In this document: piece after piece, positions 23,356 through 34,100 of the stretch
How positions within the stretch are numbered: position 1 is the first letter of the stretch
Layout: each line of letters opens with the position of its first letter
Assembly (NCBI GenBank): GCA_022059125.1
Contig: JAEUWY010000002.1
Coordinates: forward strand, 4,340,001-4,404,000
From: Corynespora cassiicola
Taxonomy: Eukaryota; Ascomycota; Dothideomycetes; Pleosporales; Corynesporascaceae
Direction: 5' to 3'
DNA length: 64,000 nt
Notes under the pieces: generated by a model
Seen by the model: only the letters and a program-made list of their open reading frames with translations
Told to the model about the DNA's origin: nothing
Database searches by the model: none
Translations under genes and position numbers: made by a program

Positions 23356-24242
23356 TCATCCGTCCTCGTCGTCATCCATGACCAAGTCCCTCAAGACATC
23401 ATCCGCCGCCCAGTTGAGACCACTGCCGACAATCATTGCAGAGAGAATGCCCTTGATCGTCTTGGATCGCCTGCGTGACTCCTTGACTTCCTGCTCCACT
23501 TTGCGCACCTGGCTGCGGAGGTTGGGGTCAGTGATGTCCTCTGCCGACTGCGACTTCATGTCCTCTGCCAGGGCAAGCAGCGTTTGAGACAGCTCGCGGT
23601 TCTTTTGATTGGCAGCAATGTTCTTTTGCTCGGCCGAGGCCAGGGCCTGCGCGGTGGCTGTGAGCTTTGCTGCCAGAGTTCCGTGTACCATAGAAACCGT
23701 GTCGCTCTCAGTGATCAAGGGCAGGATGCGCCTATCATGTGTCAGCGCTCGACTGGAGCTGATATCAGGTGGTGGTGGTGACCTCACTTTTCTGCATAAT
23801 CAGTGTGCTCGCCGCCGTGGACGGCCTTTAGGACGGGGTCCATGACCAGGACATTGTGGGTGATGCGATTGCGAATCTCATACTCGGTCTTGGCCTCCAT
23901 GGCCTCGCGCTGCGCAGTGATCAGGCGGCCTTGCAAGGCATCATCTGATGGCGCCGAGGCATGGGGCACATGAGCTGCGAACATGTTAGCCCTGGACGGC
24001 CCGGCAGGCGCACGGCGGCGGCGCTACATGCCTTGTTCCTGTGCCTCGAGGAGGCTCCGCTGCAGTTCCAGCTCCCGCAGCTGGTCGTAGAGGTCCAGGG
24101 CGCGCTGTTCGAGCTCGGAAAACGCGAACGCGTCGGCGTGGGCTGTCTGCACGAGATCCTCGTAGCCGCTCGCGTTTTGAGTTTTGGGCGGCGCGTCGGC
24201 CATGGACACATCGTCGGCGGCGGAAGAGGCAGCGGCAGCCAT
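23356..24242 (-). CDS. Kinetochore protein CENP-H (Mcm16/Fta3-type)
   Basis: Component of the inner-kinetochore CCAN complex. Three exons: 24242-24032, 23974-23788 and 23731-23356, giving 257 residues. The protein is mostly predicted coiled coil (FSELEQRALDLYDQLREL; then TLAAKLTATAQALAS; then RKVEQEVKESRRRSK). It ends in the family-type tail GILSAMIVGSGLNWAADD...DLVMDDDEDG. Intron 1 appears to use a GC donor: CAAG|GCATGT...CTAAC...TTCGCAG, 57 bases. Only this keeps phase with an adequate length. The alternative GT donor five codon positions later would need an intron of only about 36 bases. Intron 2 is normal with a CTGAC branch site. The gene is divergent from ATG11 with 258 bases between start codons. 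Confidence 0.78.
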
Positions 24243-24500
24243 GGTGTCAGCACGCGCGCTCTCTTTCTCTCTCTCTCGCTCTCTCTCGCTGCGTGATAGC
24301 GATAGCGATGGCGATGGCGGTGTCGAGTGCCGGGGCTCTTGTAATGATGCAGCCCCAGCGGGACCGTGCGGCCGATCCCTGCACGTGCCTAGGCGGTGAT
24401 GGATGGTGCTCTGGGTCTTACCGTACGCCTCGTTCAACAGCCCCGAAACTTCTCCTCCGACGCAGCGCAACTCGCTGGTCTGCAGCTACGGCCCCTCTGG
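24243..24500. promoter_or_regulatory. Short bidirectional promoter, CENP-H / ATG11
   Basis: Only 258 bases separate the two divergent start codons. The interval contains a CT repeat near 24264-24295 and a GCGATAGCGATGGCGATGG run on the plus strand. Both transcripts must start here. Confidence 0.6.
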
Positions 24501-27500
24501 ATGTCGCTGCAGATAGCCGTCGCCCATACGGGCCAGCGCTTCGACGCTGACCCCGTCGACTTCAACTCGGTCGATGCGCTCAAGCACTGGATATCGCGGG
24601 CAACTGAGATACCGCCCGAGTTCCAAATATTGCTCACGCCTCGCGGGAAGCACGTCAAACTTCAGGCCCTCCTGACTGAGGTGAGCATCCGTCCCCCCCT
24701 CCGCTGCCGTTGCTGCACTTCCCCAAGCTAACAGTACCCGTCTCATCAGAAGGAGATATTTGTTTATAGTCGCGAACTTTCCAACGGCGCACCGTCCTCC
24801 CTTGGCCCTCTGCCTCTCCCCGAACCCTTCGTCGCCGATGAGCCACCCGACACGCTGACCAGTCACACCGAGCTTCACGCATGGCAAAACTTGTTTCAGA
24901 GCCGCCGCGACTGGGCCTTTGGCATCCTCGAGAAGTCGCAGGCCATGTCGAGGGTCGCCTCGAAGCACTTTGCAGAGCAGGCGACCATAGAAAAAGGCAC
25001 CCAGATTGCGGTTGGGAACCATGACTCACACATCCGCGGCCTCGAGCAAAAGCACCAGGCAGCCAGGGAATGGTTCGACGGCGTCGAGAAGGAGACTGGC
25101 GACAACCTGCGGCGGCTGGATGCCGATTACGGTCAGCTTGGGTCTATACCTGCGAAGCTCGAGTTTGTGCAGTTTCTATCCAAGGAGGTGCGATCGGTGA
25201 ATGCCATACAGAATGCTCGAAAGGCCTCGAGTAATCGGGCTGCCACGCTGCAGGAGTTCCTAGATGTCGATGCCGTTAAGAAGGCCACCGGCGTGAGCAA
25301 GCGCGTGCGCGAGTCCTTTGGCAAGCGAATAGAGGGCATGGCCCAGCAGCTCGAGAAGGTGCAGGCCGACTACCATGAGCTTTTGGGTGCCGTGGGCCAG
25401 AGCCAGAGCCGGTCGCTCGTGGATGATACCGAGGAGCCTGTGCGCCTGTACAACGAAATCGACGCCGTGGCGAAGAAGGTGGCGTCCGACTACGAACACG
25501 TCATGGGTCTCGATGCAAGCCAAAAGTCCGTTGCTCAGGTCTCGAAAATGGCTCTGCTGCACACTCGGAATTTCCTGCCCGCAATCAAGGAGTATAGCGC
25601 CGAGATGAGCGATCTCGTGCGGAGGTCGGTCGAGCAAAAGAACTTTGCCATCAACAATGCGGTAGAGAGTATGCGCGGTATTGCCAGCATCGAATCCGTC
25701 ATCTCCAATCTCAACTCTGAACTTGAGTCGATCAACATTCCGCAAGAGGGCGTCGCTGCGTTTGAGCTGATCACGCTCGTAAGCCGGTTACCTTATATAT
25801 ACGGTACATTATTGGTAGAGGCCGTCCGTAGACGTGAGTGGATGGAAAAAATGCAAAAGGACACATCTTCTCTGGCTGAGGAAATGGCAACCTTCCAAGA
25901 GGAAGAAGAGCGCAGGAGAAAGCGGTGGCTGAAGCCAATCGCCGACGTCCTCAATCTCGAAGCAGTGCAGGGCAACCTGCTGGCCTTTGAGATGAACGTG
26001 CAGCCCGAGAAGAACGTGTGGCCCTCAGTGACGCGAGAAGACCTCCAGGACTACCACCAGATTTTGCGCGGCCTAGATGGCCAAACCAGTGAAGCCGAAG
26101 CCCTTGCTCAAGCCATCAAAGACCTCGATCGTCCAACAAAACAGCAAATCAAGCGAGCCAAGAACTTCAAAATGGGCAGTGTCCATGAGCCGGCTTTCGG
26201 AAAGGGCTCACAGCTTTTGTTGCGAGGAGACGATGAGGTCCGCGTGTTGAAGGAGGCCAATGGAAAGCTGGAAGAGGAACTCAAGGGCTCCAAGAGCCGT
26301 GTCCGAAGGCTGGAGGACCTCCTCCATCGCCAAAATCATGTCAGCAGACTATCGATCGGAGGAGGCATGCCTTCCTTTGGGCCACAGAGTCCGGCAGATC
26401 CGTCCACGCCAACGATAGAGGCTGCCTCACCTCGTCTTCCAGGCGATCACTCGCGAAGATCTTCCATATCTTCACGGCGCTTTTCCACGACACAAGGTCA
26501 AGACGACAAGGCACGTCGGATAGTCCGGCTCGAACAGGAGCTCGCAGCCGAAAAGGAGGCACGAGCAAACTTGGAGAAGGAAGCACAGTCCAAAAAGGAC
26601 GACGATGCAGAACTCAGACGTCAGGCCGAAGAGGCCGTTTCTACCAAGCAGATGATCATGGAGAACATGAAGGCACAACAGAATGAATTCGCCAACGAGC
26701 GGAGATCACTCGAGCAGGAGATTCAGAACTTTAAGCATCGCATCGAGGAGGCCGAGGATGAGCTAGACCGTGTCCTAGGAAGTCGTGACACGGAGCGCAG
26801 CGGCTTGGAGTCGAGATTCCAGGAGCTGACGTCGGAGCTTGATAGAGCTCGCAAAGACGCCGAGGAGCAACACGAGCAGGCACAGAAGCAGGTTGCTGAC
26901 TTGGAGGCTGAGATAGCCAGGCGCAAGGACGTGGATGCTCAGCGCTACGAATCGTTATCCACCACTTTTGCGCGCCTATCCCCCGAGACTGCCGTACCCG
27001 CAGATGATTCGACTTTGATATCCCAGCTGGAGGATTTGGCTCTGAGATCCTTCAATTATCAAGACGAACTCCAGCAAGCCATTGCCATTGCCAAATCGGA
27101 GAACGAGTCTACGCGCAAGGCGGCAGAGGAAGAGCAGCGTGAGCTCAAGACCCAGATCAGCAAGGCAGAATCAGAACTGTCTTCTCTTCGAGAGCAACTC
27201 GACACGGAGAAGGCCAAGGCAGCCTCCATCACGGCTGAGCTCGAAGAAGAGCGCGGTCATTTGCATGATTTGCGCAACAAATTTGCAGAAGGCGAAACTG
27301 GATCCGAGGCGCTCCGCAAGCGAGTGGAAGAAGAAGAGGCAAAGGTAGGACAGTTGCAAATCGAGCTGGCAGAGTCCAGGTCGCATGCAAATAGTCTCGA
27401 CGTCGAGCTCATGCATGTTCAAAAGAAGCTCTTCAAGTTTGAAGAATTTGACTCTTCTCGGACTCACCAGCGCGCCCTACGTGCCAAGGAGGTCAGCCAG

Positions 27501-29005
27501 CGCCTATACGCCCAGCAAGACCGCCTTTTGCGCCTGCTCGAGACACTTGGATTCGTCGTCACCCACGAAGACGGTGCCATGGTTCTTCAGCGTGCCTCCA
27601 AGGTCGGCAGCAGTACCATCATCAACGATGGCAGCTCACTGGCTAGGAGCGTCATGTCTCCTTCACCCACGCCTCTCAAGCACCATCTCGATGAGAATCT
27701 TGACCTCTCGTTTCTGCAATGGTCCGAGTCGTCGAAGCCAGAGGAAGAAGATCAGCGGTATCAGGAGTTCATCGAGAAGCTGGACTGTTTCGATCTCGAA
27801 AACTTCAGCGAAGCGGTTGCTAAGCGCATGCGCGACATGGAGCATACGGCACGGAAATGGCAGCGAGAAGCTCGGGCGTACCGCGACAAGTCACACAGGT
27901 TCCAGGCCGAGGCGCACGAGAAGATTGCGTTCCGCTCGTTCAAGGAAGGCGACCTCGCGCTTTTCTTGCCTACGCGCAACCAGGCTACTCGACCCTGGGC
28001 AGCGTTCAATGTCGGAGCGCCTCACTATTTCCTCCGCGAGCAAGATTCGCACAAGCTTCACGGTAGGGAGTGGCTCGTGGCACGCATCTCAAAGGTGGAG
28101 GAGCGTGTGGTCGATCTGTCAAAGACCATGGATGGTGCGGCCGGAAGGGCCTCGATGGATGGCCGCTCAATTGCATCAAACAGCGCCGTCTCATTCGAAG
28201 ATGACAATCCGTTTGAGCTGTCAGATGGGCTACGTTGGTATCTCCTCGACGCGGCAGAAGAAAAGTCTGGTGCACCGGGAACGCCGGGCCTAGGCAAGAC
28301 CACAGTAGCGAGTGCGCGTATCATGGGGCAAGGCCTCGTCGAACAAACAAAGAAGAAGGCTTCTAACGATCCAGCAAAGCAGCTCGGCAAGAGCCTTGAC
28401 AGCCGTCGCAGCAGCGGCACGAGCCGAAAGAGCGTGCCAGTCGTCGGCGGCGGTGGACAGACATCGGCCGAGAGTTTCAGACAGGGCGAACACCCGGACT
28501 CGGGGCCGAACTCGAACGCGGCGACACGGGGAGCCAGTCCAGCGGGGGCTGGGACCGGGGGTTCGGGGCCGGGGCCCAGCCACCTGAGGGAGAGCAGCGA
28601 GGCGAATACCACGGAGAGGCTGCTGGAGGGTCAGGATGAGGTTCGGAAAGACCTTATGTGGGGACCTTAGGTTCATGTAATCTAAGCTCCCTCTACGCTT
28701 ACCTGGAGCCTGGGGCTGACTCTGCGCAGGGCCGTGTCTTTCAGCAGCAGCAGCAGCAGCAGCAGCAACTCTCCCCCCGCAAGGGATCGTGGCCCGGCGG
28801 TGTCACGAGCATGAGTGCCAGCGGCATGCTGCGCAGCGCAAATGCATCCCCGGGCAAAGCGTGGGACGAAAACGGCCTGACGCGAAGCGGCAGTCTGAGC
28901 GTCAGTCCTACAAAGAGGGCTCCTCCTAGGGAGCGCAAGGGCAGTATATGGGACTCGCTGTTCCAGGTAGATATTAGCTATCAGAGCTCCAAGGGGAGGA
29001 AGTGA
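24501..29005 (+). CDS. ATG11: Autophagy scaffold protein Atg11
   Basis: Scaffold that links cargo receptors to the Atg1 kinase in selective autophagy; counterpart of FIP200/RB1CC1. Exons: 24501-24680, 24750-28640 and probably 28730-29005, giving about 1448 residues. The N-terminus (MSLQIAVAHTGQRFDADP) is ubiquitin-like. A helical middle includes SRLPYIYGTLLVEAVRRREW, then long coiled coils (about residues 560-950). The C-terminal claw domain reads KIAFRSFKEGDLALFLP, PHYFLRE, EWLVARISKVEERVVDL and NPFELSDGLRWYLLDA. Reading straight on at 28641 ends the protein at TAG 28668-28670 (1366 residues). The alternative intron 28641-28729 has a weak GTTCGG donor but an excellent CTGAC branch and CGCAG acceptor. 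It adds a polyglutamine run and a C-terminus KGSIWDSLFQVDISYQ that looks coding. Confidence 0.88.
28744..28769 (+). repeat. CAG repeat in the probable last ATG11 exon
   Basis: About eight CAG triplets in the frame that encodes glutamine if the last exon is used. Length variation between isolates is likely. Confidence 0.75.
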
Positions 29006-29400
29006 AGGGAAATGCCATGCAGCAAGCAATCATCCATCGTACTTGTTGTTCTCGTCTCGTCCTTTCTTTTCCTTTTTCTCGTTGAGGTCTCGGCATGCAT
29101 GCATAGCGGACGGGCAGGCGTTGATAGAGCCTCCCAATGCGGGAGTTACATGATATACTTTTTTGCGACTGGAGTGGAACGGAAAGAAAAGGTGGGGGGG
29201 GGGTCTAATATGTACATTGGAGGATTCTTGTCTCCCCTTCCCCTCTGCTACGCGTGGGGTCTAAATGTATGTACGTACGACGGATATGGACATGTACATG
29301 TCTATGAACCTTTACCGTTTTCTCGCCATGGCCATTCATCACGTCATCGTCATCGTCATTGTCGTCGTCGTTGTCGTCGTCGTCAAACTCACCTATCTCC
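29006..29400. other. Convergent intergenic gap with GTC/CATCGT repeat
   Basis: The gap holds the 3' flanks of ATG11 and the pectinesterase gene. It contains a (GTC)n/(CATCGT) run at about 29340-29390. No gene is seen. Confidence 0.6.
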
Positions 29401-30615
29401 CTACACCTCCCAGTCAATCCACCCCGTATTCCCCTCCCTCTCACTCTTAAAGTATCGAAATACCTTCCCCGGCGCACTATACGGCTCCCACTCCCTCTCG
29501 CCCAGCACCTTCGTCACGCCCCCCTCCCTCCTCCCCGTCTCATTCCACCCCGGCCCAAACGTCCCATACTCGGCCATGAACGTGCCATTATTGACGCGGG
29601 GATCCGTCGCGCCCCAGGGAATGTACCCGCTGGGCCGAATACTCGCATCGAGGTACGACTCGGCAAAGACGGACCTGTGCAGCGCATTCCACGGCCGCCC
29701 CAGCGCACACTTTGCCTCGATGGCGAGCGAGGCGTTTGCGCGCACGACGTCGGACCGCACGACGTAGACGCCGAACTTGTTTGGGTAGGTTGTGTTTGTG
29801 CCCTTCCAGGCGGTGATGCCGCCGCCGCAGGAGCGCATGAGCAGGGCGGAGCGCTCGATCCAGAGGGTGCCGAAGCCGTAGAGGAAGTCGGTCTGGCCGG
29901 CGATGGCGCTGGAGGCCATGTAGCTGTTTGCGTGCTTGCCGACGTAGACGGTGTCCTGGTACGAGGAGAGGGCGCAGGTGTAGAAGCCCGTGTTGGCGTA
30001 GGACGTGGACAGCGCGAGCGAGGGGCCCGCGGAGTAGGGGAGGTAGTCATTCGTCACGTTCAGGTTGTAGGCGCGGAAGTCTGCGTTGCCGAACGGCGTG
30101 TCCTCAGGCACGGGGTTGCCCGTGGGCCCCGAGCCCGTCAGCGAGGCATTGAGCGTGGGGGCGATGGTGAGGGTCGACGTGTATGCGTTGTCGAGGGAGC
30201 CCGTGGTGTTCGTTCCGGTGGCTTGGTGCCAGATGAGGTGGACCGTGTTTGCGGAGAGGGAGGCCGGGTGGGCGGTTTGGCCGAGCAGGGTCAGGGGGCC
30301 TGGGCGCGTGATGTTGACTTGCTCGGTGTAGAGGCCGGGGAGGATGAGGATCGTGTGTGGGGAGGTGTCGTGCGGGAGGGAGAGGACGGCGGATTGGATG
30401 GTGGAGAATGTGTTGGTTGGGGATGAGCCATTGGCATTGGGATCGACCAGCAGCGTGCCCTTGGGACAGCCCTTGAGCGGGTTCGGCGTCGGCGATTGGC
30501 AGGCTATTCGTTGTTTTTTGGTGAGCGGGGAGGCGCCGTGGGCTGGGTCCAGGAGGGCGAGCAGCAGGAGTAGGACGGCGGGGGCGAGTCGCCGCCACAG
30601 GGTAGAGATGGCCAT
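29401..30615 (-). CDS. Secreted pectin methylesterase (CE8 family)
   Basis: De-esterifies pectin outside the cell, opening plant cell-wall pectin to polygalacturonases and lyases. One exon, 404 residues. The N-terminus is a clear signal peptide (basic start, run of leucines, probable cleavage after AHGA near residue 28). Family motifs: PGLYTEQVNI, SYQDTVYVG (the conserved QDT), GQTDFLYG (catalytic Asp) and ALGRPW (active-site Arg and Trp). Several NxS/T sites suggest N-glycosylation. The length is somewhat above the roughly 320-residue core, because of an N-terminal extension (about 30-60) with two Cys residues. The ATG at 30615 gives the signal peptide directly. Its presence suggests a plant-associated or saprotrophic lifestyle. 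Confidence 0.92.
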   Translation of the reverse strand: MAISTLWRRLAPAVLLLLLALLDPAHGASPLTKKQRIACQSPTPNPLKGCPKGTLLVDPNANGSSPTNTFSTIQSAVLSLPHDTSPHTILILPGLYTEQVNITRPGPLTLLGQTAHPASLSANTVHLIWHQATGTNTTGSLDNAYTSTLTIAPTLNASLTGSGPTGNPVPEDTPFGNADFRAYNLNVTNDYLPYSAGPSLALSTSYANTGFYTCALSSYQDTVYVGKHANSYMASSAIAGQTDFLYGFGTLWIERSALLMRSCGGGITAWKGTNTTYPNKFGVYVVRSDVVRANASLAIEAKCALGRPWNALHRSVFAESYLDASIRPSGYIPWGATDPRVNNGTFMAEYGTFGPGWNETGRREGGVTKVLGEREWEPYSAPGKVFRYFKSEREGNTGWIDWEV

Positions 30616-33524
30616 GGATGGTTTCCGGTCCGCGAGGATCTGTATGGCGGGAGTCGGGTGCTACAGGCGGCGGCGGCGGCGGCTGCAGCTGCTACAGCTA
30701 CTGCACCGACTATTAGAACAATAAGCAAAAAAATGATAATAAGAATCGATAGACAAGACGTCAAGCCGGAACCCAATCGACGGCCACAAAAGCTTAGCAA
30801 GCTTGTTTTTCTCGGGCTCCCCTATCGAACCAATGTCCCTCCAAAACCTACCCGTCCACCCCGTCTAATATACCAGAAAGAAGACGAAAAAGAAGAAGAA
30901 TTCCTGTCCGTTCGTTCGTCGTCGTCGCCCTGCCCCCTCCATCCCACATATTTCCACAAATTACATGCAGAATCCCATCAACCGGGATTTCTCTCGCTCT
31001 GCAAATTACCGCGGCGGCGGACGGAAATGTGGCCGCTGGAGAGGGCGACGGCGAATCGATGGCGGGGAGCTCTGCGTCTGCAATTCCGTGTTGCCGGCAG
31101 CTAGCCTGGAAGCAGTACAGTGGCAGATGATGGCCCATGGGGAAGTGGCCATGTGCTGCGGGGAGAGGCCTGGTACCTGGCGATCTGGAGGTCAAGTATC
31201 TCCGCCAATGAGGGCGCGGCAGCAGACGGAGAGGCGATTCTGGGGTAAAAAGGTGGGAGTGGTGCTGCCGCGTGAAGATCTCTTTCTTTCGTCCTCATCT
31301 CGTCTCGTCTCGTCTCGTCTCGTCTCGTCGCCACTGACCGTCCATGGCCGTGGGGCGGTGCATGCCGGGCCGTGATTAGAAATTCTCGGGCTTGCTTGCT
31401 GAGCGAGCGACCAGGTAGGCAGTGCTGGAGCCTAGAGGGGAGGGTGTGGTCGTCCCATCGTCGATGCACGTTCCACGAGCCCCGATAGGCCCCCAACAGC
31501 CGTGTAGGGGTAGACTAGCACCAGTCGGGAATGTATGCGCGCTGTTCGCAGAGCCTGTGTGTAAGAAATTGGATGCGATGCGTGAGCGAGCCCCGGACGT
31601 CATGTCATGTCGCAACATGCCGTCCGTCTGTCATTGCTTTGCGAAGCATCTTGCTAAGCTTTTCCAAGGTTCGTCAGCTCGAATCAAGCAATCCAACGAT
31701 GGCCCTCTTACTCGTGTCAATTAAACTTTGATGGCCAACATTGCGCTGTCGGTCGGTCGGTGCGTCGCGACGGGACGATGCAGGGCACGCAAGAGGGCCG
31801 CCTGGTGTGCGCGGCGGCGTGTGCAGAGTGCAGAGTGCAGAATGCAGAATGCAGAATGCATGCTACGCACCGCATCTTGATTGCACACCTTGATCGTCCT
31901 TGTCCTATCTTTCCTCGTTTGCCCTCTTCTCGCCTCTGGGCCGTCAGGTGCAAGTACGGCATCTTCCCGATCGTCGGTGAACACAATCAAGCTTTATGAC
32001 AAGCACAACTCGGGCCAAAGAACCGGTGGTGCAAAGGCGGACACTGAGCGGCTTCTTGCGGATACGGATGCAGGGGAGTCGAATGCTGGTGTTGAAGTCT
32101 CCACCCGCAATGCGAATGTGTACCCAACTGTGGGTATGCCATCTGTGCGCTTGTAAGAGAAATAAGACCTTTTTTTTCCCTGCCCTTGCCCCTCATCTTC
32201 CGTGCGTCCACGCGCTGGCCCCCCCTCCGATTAAAAATAAAAAAAAGAGATGAGCGGCGATACTTTGGGAGAAGAGGGAGCGAGGGGTTCCGCAGGGCAG
32301 CAGCGGAGTGGAGAGCGATTGGGTCGGAGTTGCAGCCGAGGTTGGTGTTTGTCATGAGATGGGCAGCCCATCTTGTAGCCAAAACCGCGTGATTCCGTGA
32401 TGTGAGACTCGTTGGTGCGAAAAGGCTCTTGTGACATTTGACTGTTCAGTCATGAAACGTCCTCAAGGTTCGCGCGCAGTGTCAACGACAAACTCAGTTC
32501 TGCTCCCTCCCTCCCTCACACACACACACACACACACAGGGACAGAACCATGGCACCAGGACACATTGTTGAGGGCATGGTAGTGATGATGGTAATAGGC
32601 GTCATGTCGGGGACATTGGGAACATGGACTGCATTGCAACAAAAAGGAAGCTAAAAACCCGAACTATCGAAAGTTTGCAATACCTGTAACATGTGTTCGT
32701 GGATCTCGTAGCGACAGAAGCAGCAGACTTCGTCCAAGCGCCCGCAAATAACAACGAGTGCCCCAAGACCGGGCCAAGGCGAAACGCGACGGCCGTGCTG
32801 CTGATTTGAAGCGAGCGCAGCGACATGGCTCGCCAAAAAACGCAGGGCCGGATTCGCGTCGCGGCCCAACGACGCCAAAACAATGCCAGAGAGTATTGCA
32901 GTCCGTGCGAACATGCCAGAACACCGGAAAAGTAATCCATCACTAGCTTGCGACGGTTGAAATTCGCACGCCGTATGTAGTAGAAACCAGGGAAGAGAAA
33001 CAGTCGCCCATGCTCTTTTGGTCCGTGCCAAGTTTTGTTCCCAGTCTTTCGAAAACGCCGAGTCCAAGCCCCGAGGATGAGGAAGGAGATGATAAGCCCA
33101 TAGCACCAGTCGTGCTCATCAGGCCGTGTCAGTATGTATGCATGAGAAGGGTAAATAAAGTGGGGTATCTGAAATGTCTGAACCGAGGTAGTCGTAATAA
33201 AAAAAAAGGATACGTGTGTTAAGGACAAGAAAGAAGTGAAGGTTTGCTCAGATGGCGGAGATGCCGAAAGTGGAGGTACTGGTGCTGCTGCTGGTGCTGC
33301 TGCTGCTAGATGCTGCCGGTGGATGGGACCGTTGACAGCTTGGTGACATCGGACCGACTGAGTGGTATCAAGTGGGTCGCGGATGGGGTTCCGAAGGATG
33401 CCGTGGATGGTGTGAATCGGAGGGGAGATGAGTGGAGTGCTCAGCTTACGCGCGAACGTTATTTGGACCGCAGTAGACTCGAGGGCTGTGCAGCGGCAAA
33501 TACGGCGTGATGGCGGTGACCAGG
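30616..33524. other. 2.9-kb gap with several short tandem repeats, no gene recognised
   Basis: Seen: a poly-GCC/GCT tract near 30665-30690, a TCGTC pentamer run at about 31298-31331, a seven-base unit GCAGAGT/GCAGAAT repeated near 31823-31861, a CA dinucleotide run at 32516-32539, and a CTG/CTGGTG run near 33280-33305. The longest open frame (32602-33528, minus) lacks an ATG start and has no recognisable domain. The first few hundred bases should include the pectinesterase promoter. Confidence 0.5.
31298..31331. repeat. TCGTC pentanucleotide repeat
   Basis: Six to seven near-perfect CTCGT/TCGTC units in tandem in non-coding sequence. Confidence 0.8.
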
Positions 33525-34100
33525 TCACTTGAAGAGGCTCAGCGAGAGCCGCTTGGACTTTCGGCGCATCTTCATGAGTATGCCCGTCTTGTCGGTCTGG
33601 GACGACGTAGATGACTGGCGCACGCTCTCTTGGCCTTCGCTCGAAGTGTCGCTGGGGCTTGACGCAATATTGGTACTGTCCTCGTCCTCAACCTCGGGTA
33701 GCGGGGCAGGGGCCTCGGTAGGCACACGGAAGTAGGCATCTACCCGAGCGTTCATGGCGCGATTCTTCTCTTGGGCGATCATGGTGATGCTCGAGCTGCT
33801 GTCGGACCTGGACAGGCTGCCTCGACGCGTCTCGCGGCGGGCTGTCGTCAGGGTCAGGGATGGGGTGCGGGAGAGTCCACCTATGGCGGGGGCGCGGTCG
33901 TTGCCTACTAGGCGGTACTCGGAGTTGGAGAGGTTCCAGCCCGAGCAAAACGGACAAAACTCGCACTTGATCTCCCATCCAGAAAGGCCCAGCTTCTTCC
34001 CGCAGTTGGACAGGTTGCTCGATGGCGAGCAGGAGCGCACAAGGTGGTACCAGCGGTGCCGGCAAGGCAGCAGGGAGACGTTGAGCTCGGCGATACACAT
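33525..34100 (-). CDS. Conserved Cys-rich fungal protein, function unknown
   Basis: One exon, 191 residues. The first 55 residues carry closely spaced Cys/His (MCIAELNVSLLPCRHRWYH, SCSPSSNLSNC, then KCEFCPFC), a likely small zinc-binding module. The rest is Ser/Thr- and Arg-rich and disordered, with basic ends (MKMRRKSKRLSLSLFK). Proteins with a similar N-terminus are common in filamentous ascomycetes, but I know no assigned function. It has no signal peptide, so the Cys are not those of a secreted effector. It stands alone between two long gene-free stretches. Confidence 0.65.
   Translation of the reverse strand: MCIAELNVSLLPCRHRWYHLVRSCSPSSNLSNCGKKLGLSGWEIKCEFCPFCSGWNLSNSEYRLVGNDRAPAIGGLSRTPSLTLTTARRETRRGSLSRSDSSSSITMIAQEKNRAMNARVDAYFRVPTEAPAPLPEVEDEDSTNIASSPSDTSSEGQESVRQSSTSSQTDKTGILMKMRRKSKRLSLSLFK

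Noticed and set aside
24501..24680. Start of ATG11 at an earlier in-frame position (24396)
   Set aside because: The upstream frame lacks family resemblance, while MSLQIAVAHTGQ at 24501 is the typical N-terminus.
29359..30426. 355-codon plus-strand frame opposite the pectin methylesterase
   Set aside because: Antisense shadow of a signal-peptide-bearing enzyme with all family motifs.
32602..33528. 308-codon minus-strand frame in the 2.9-kb gap
   Set aside because: No ATG at its start, no recognisable segment, and it crosses a CTG-rich repeat.
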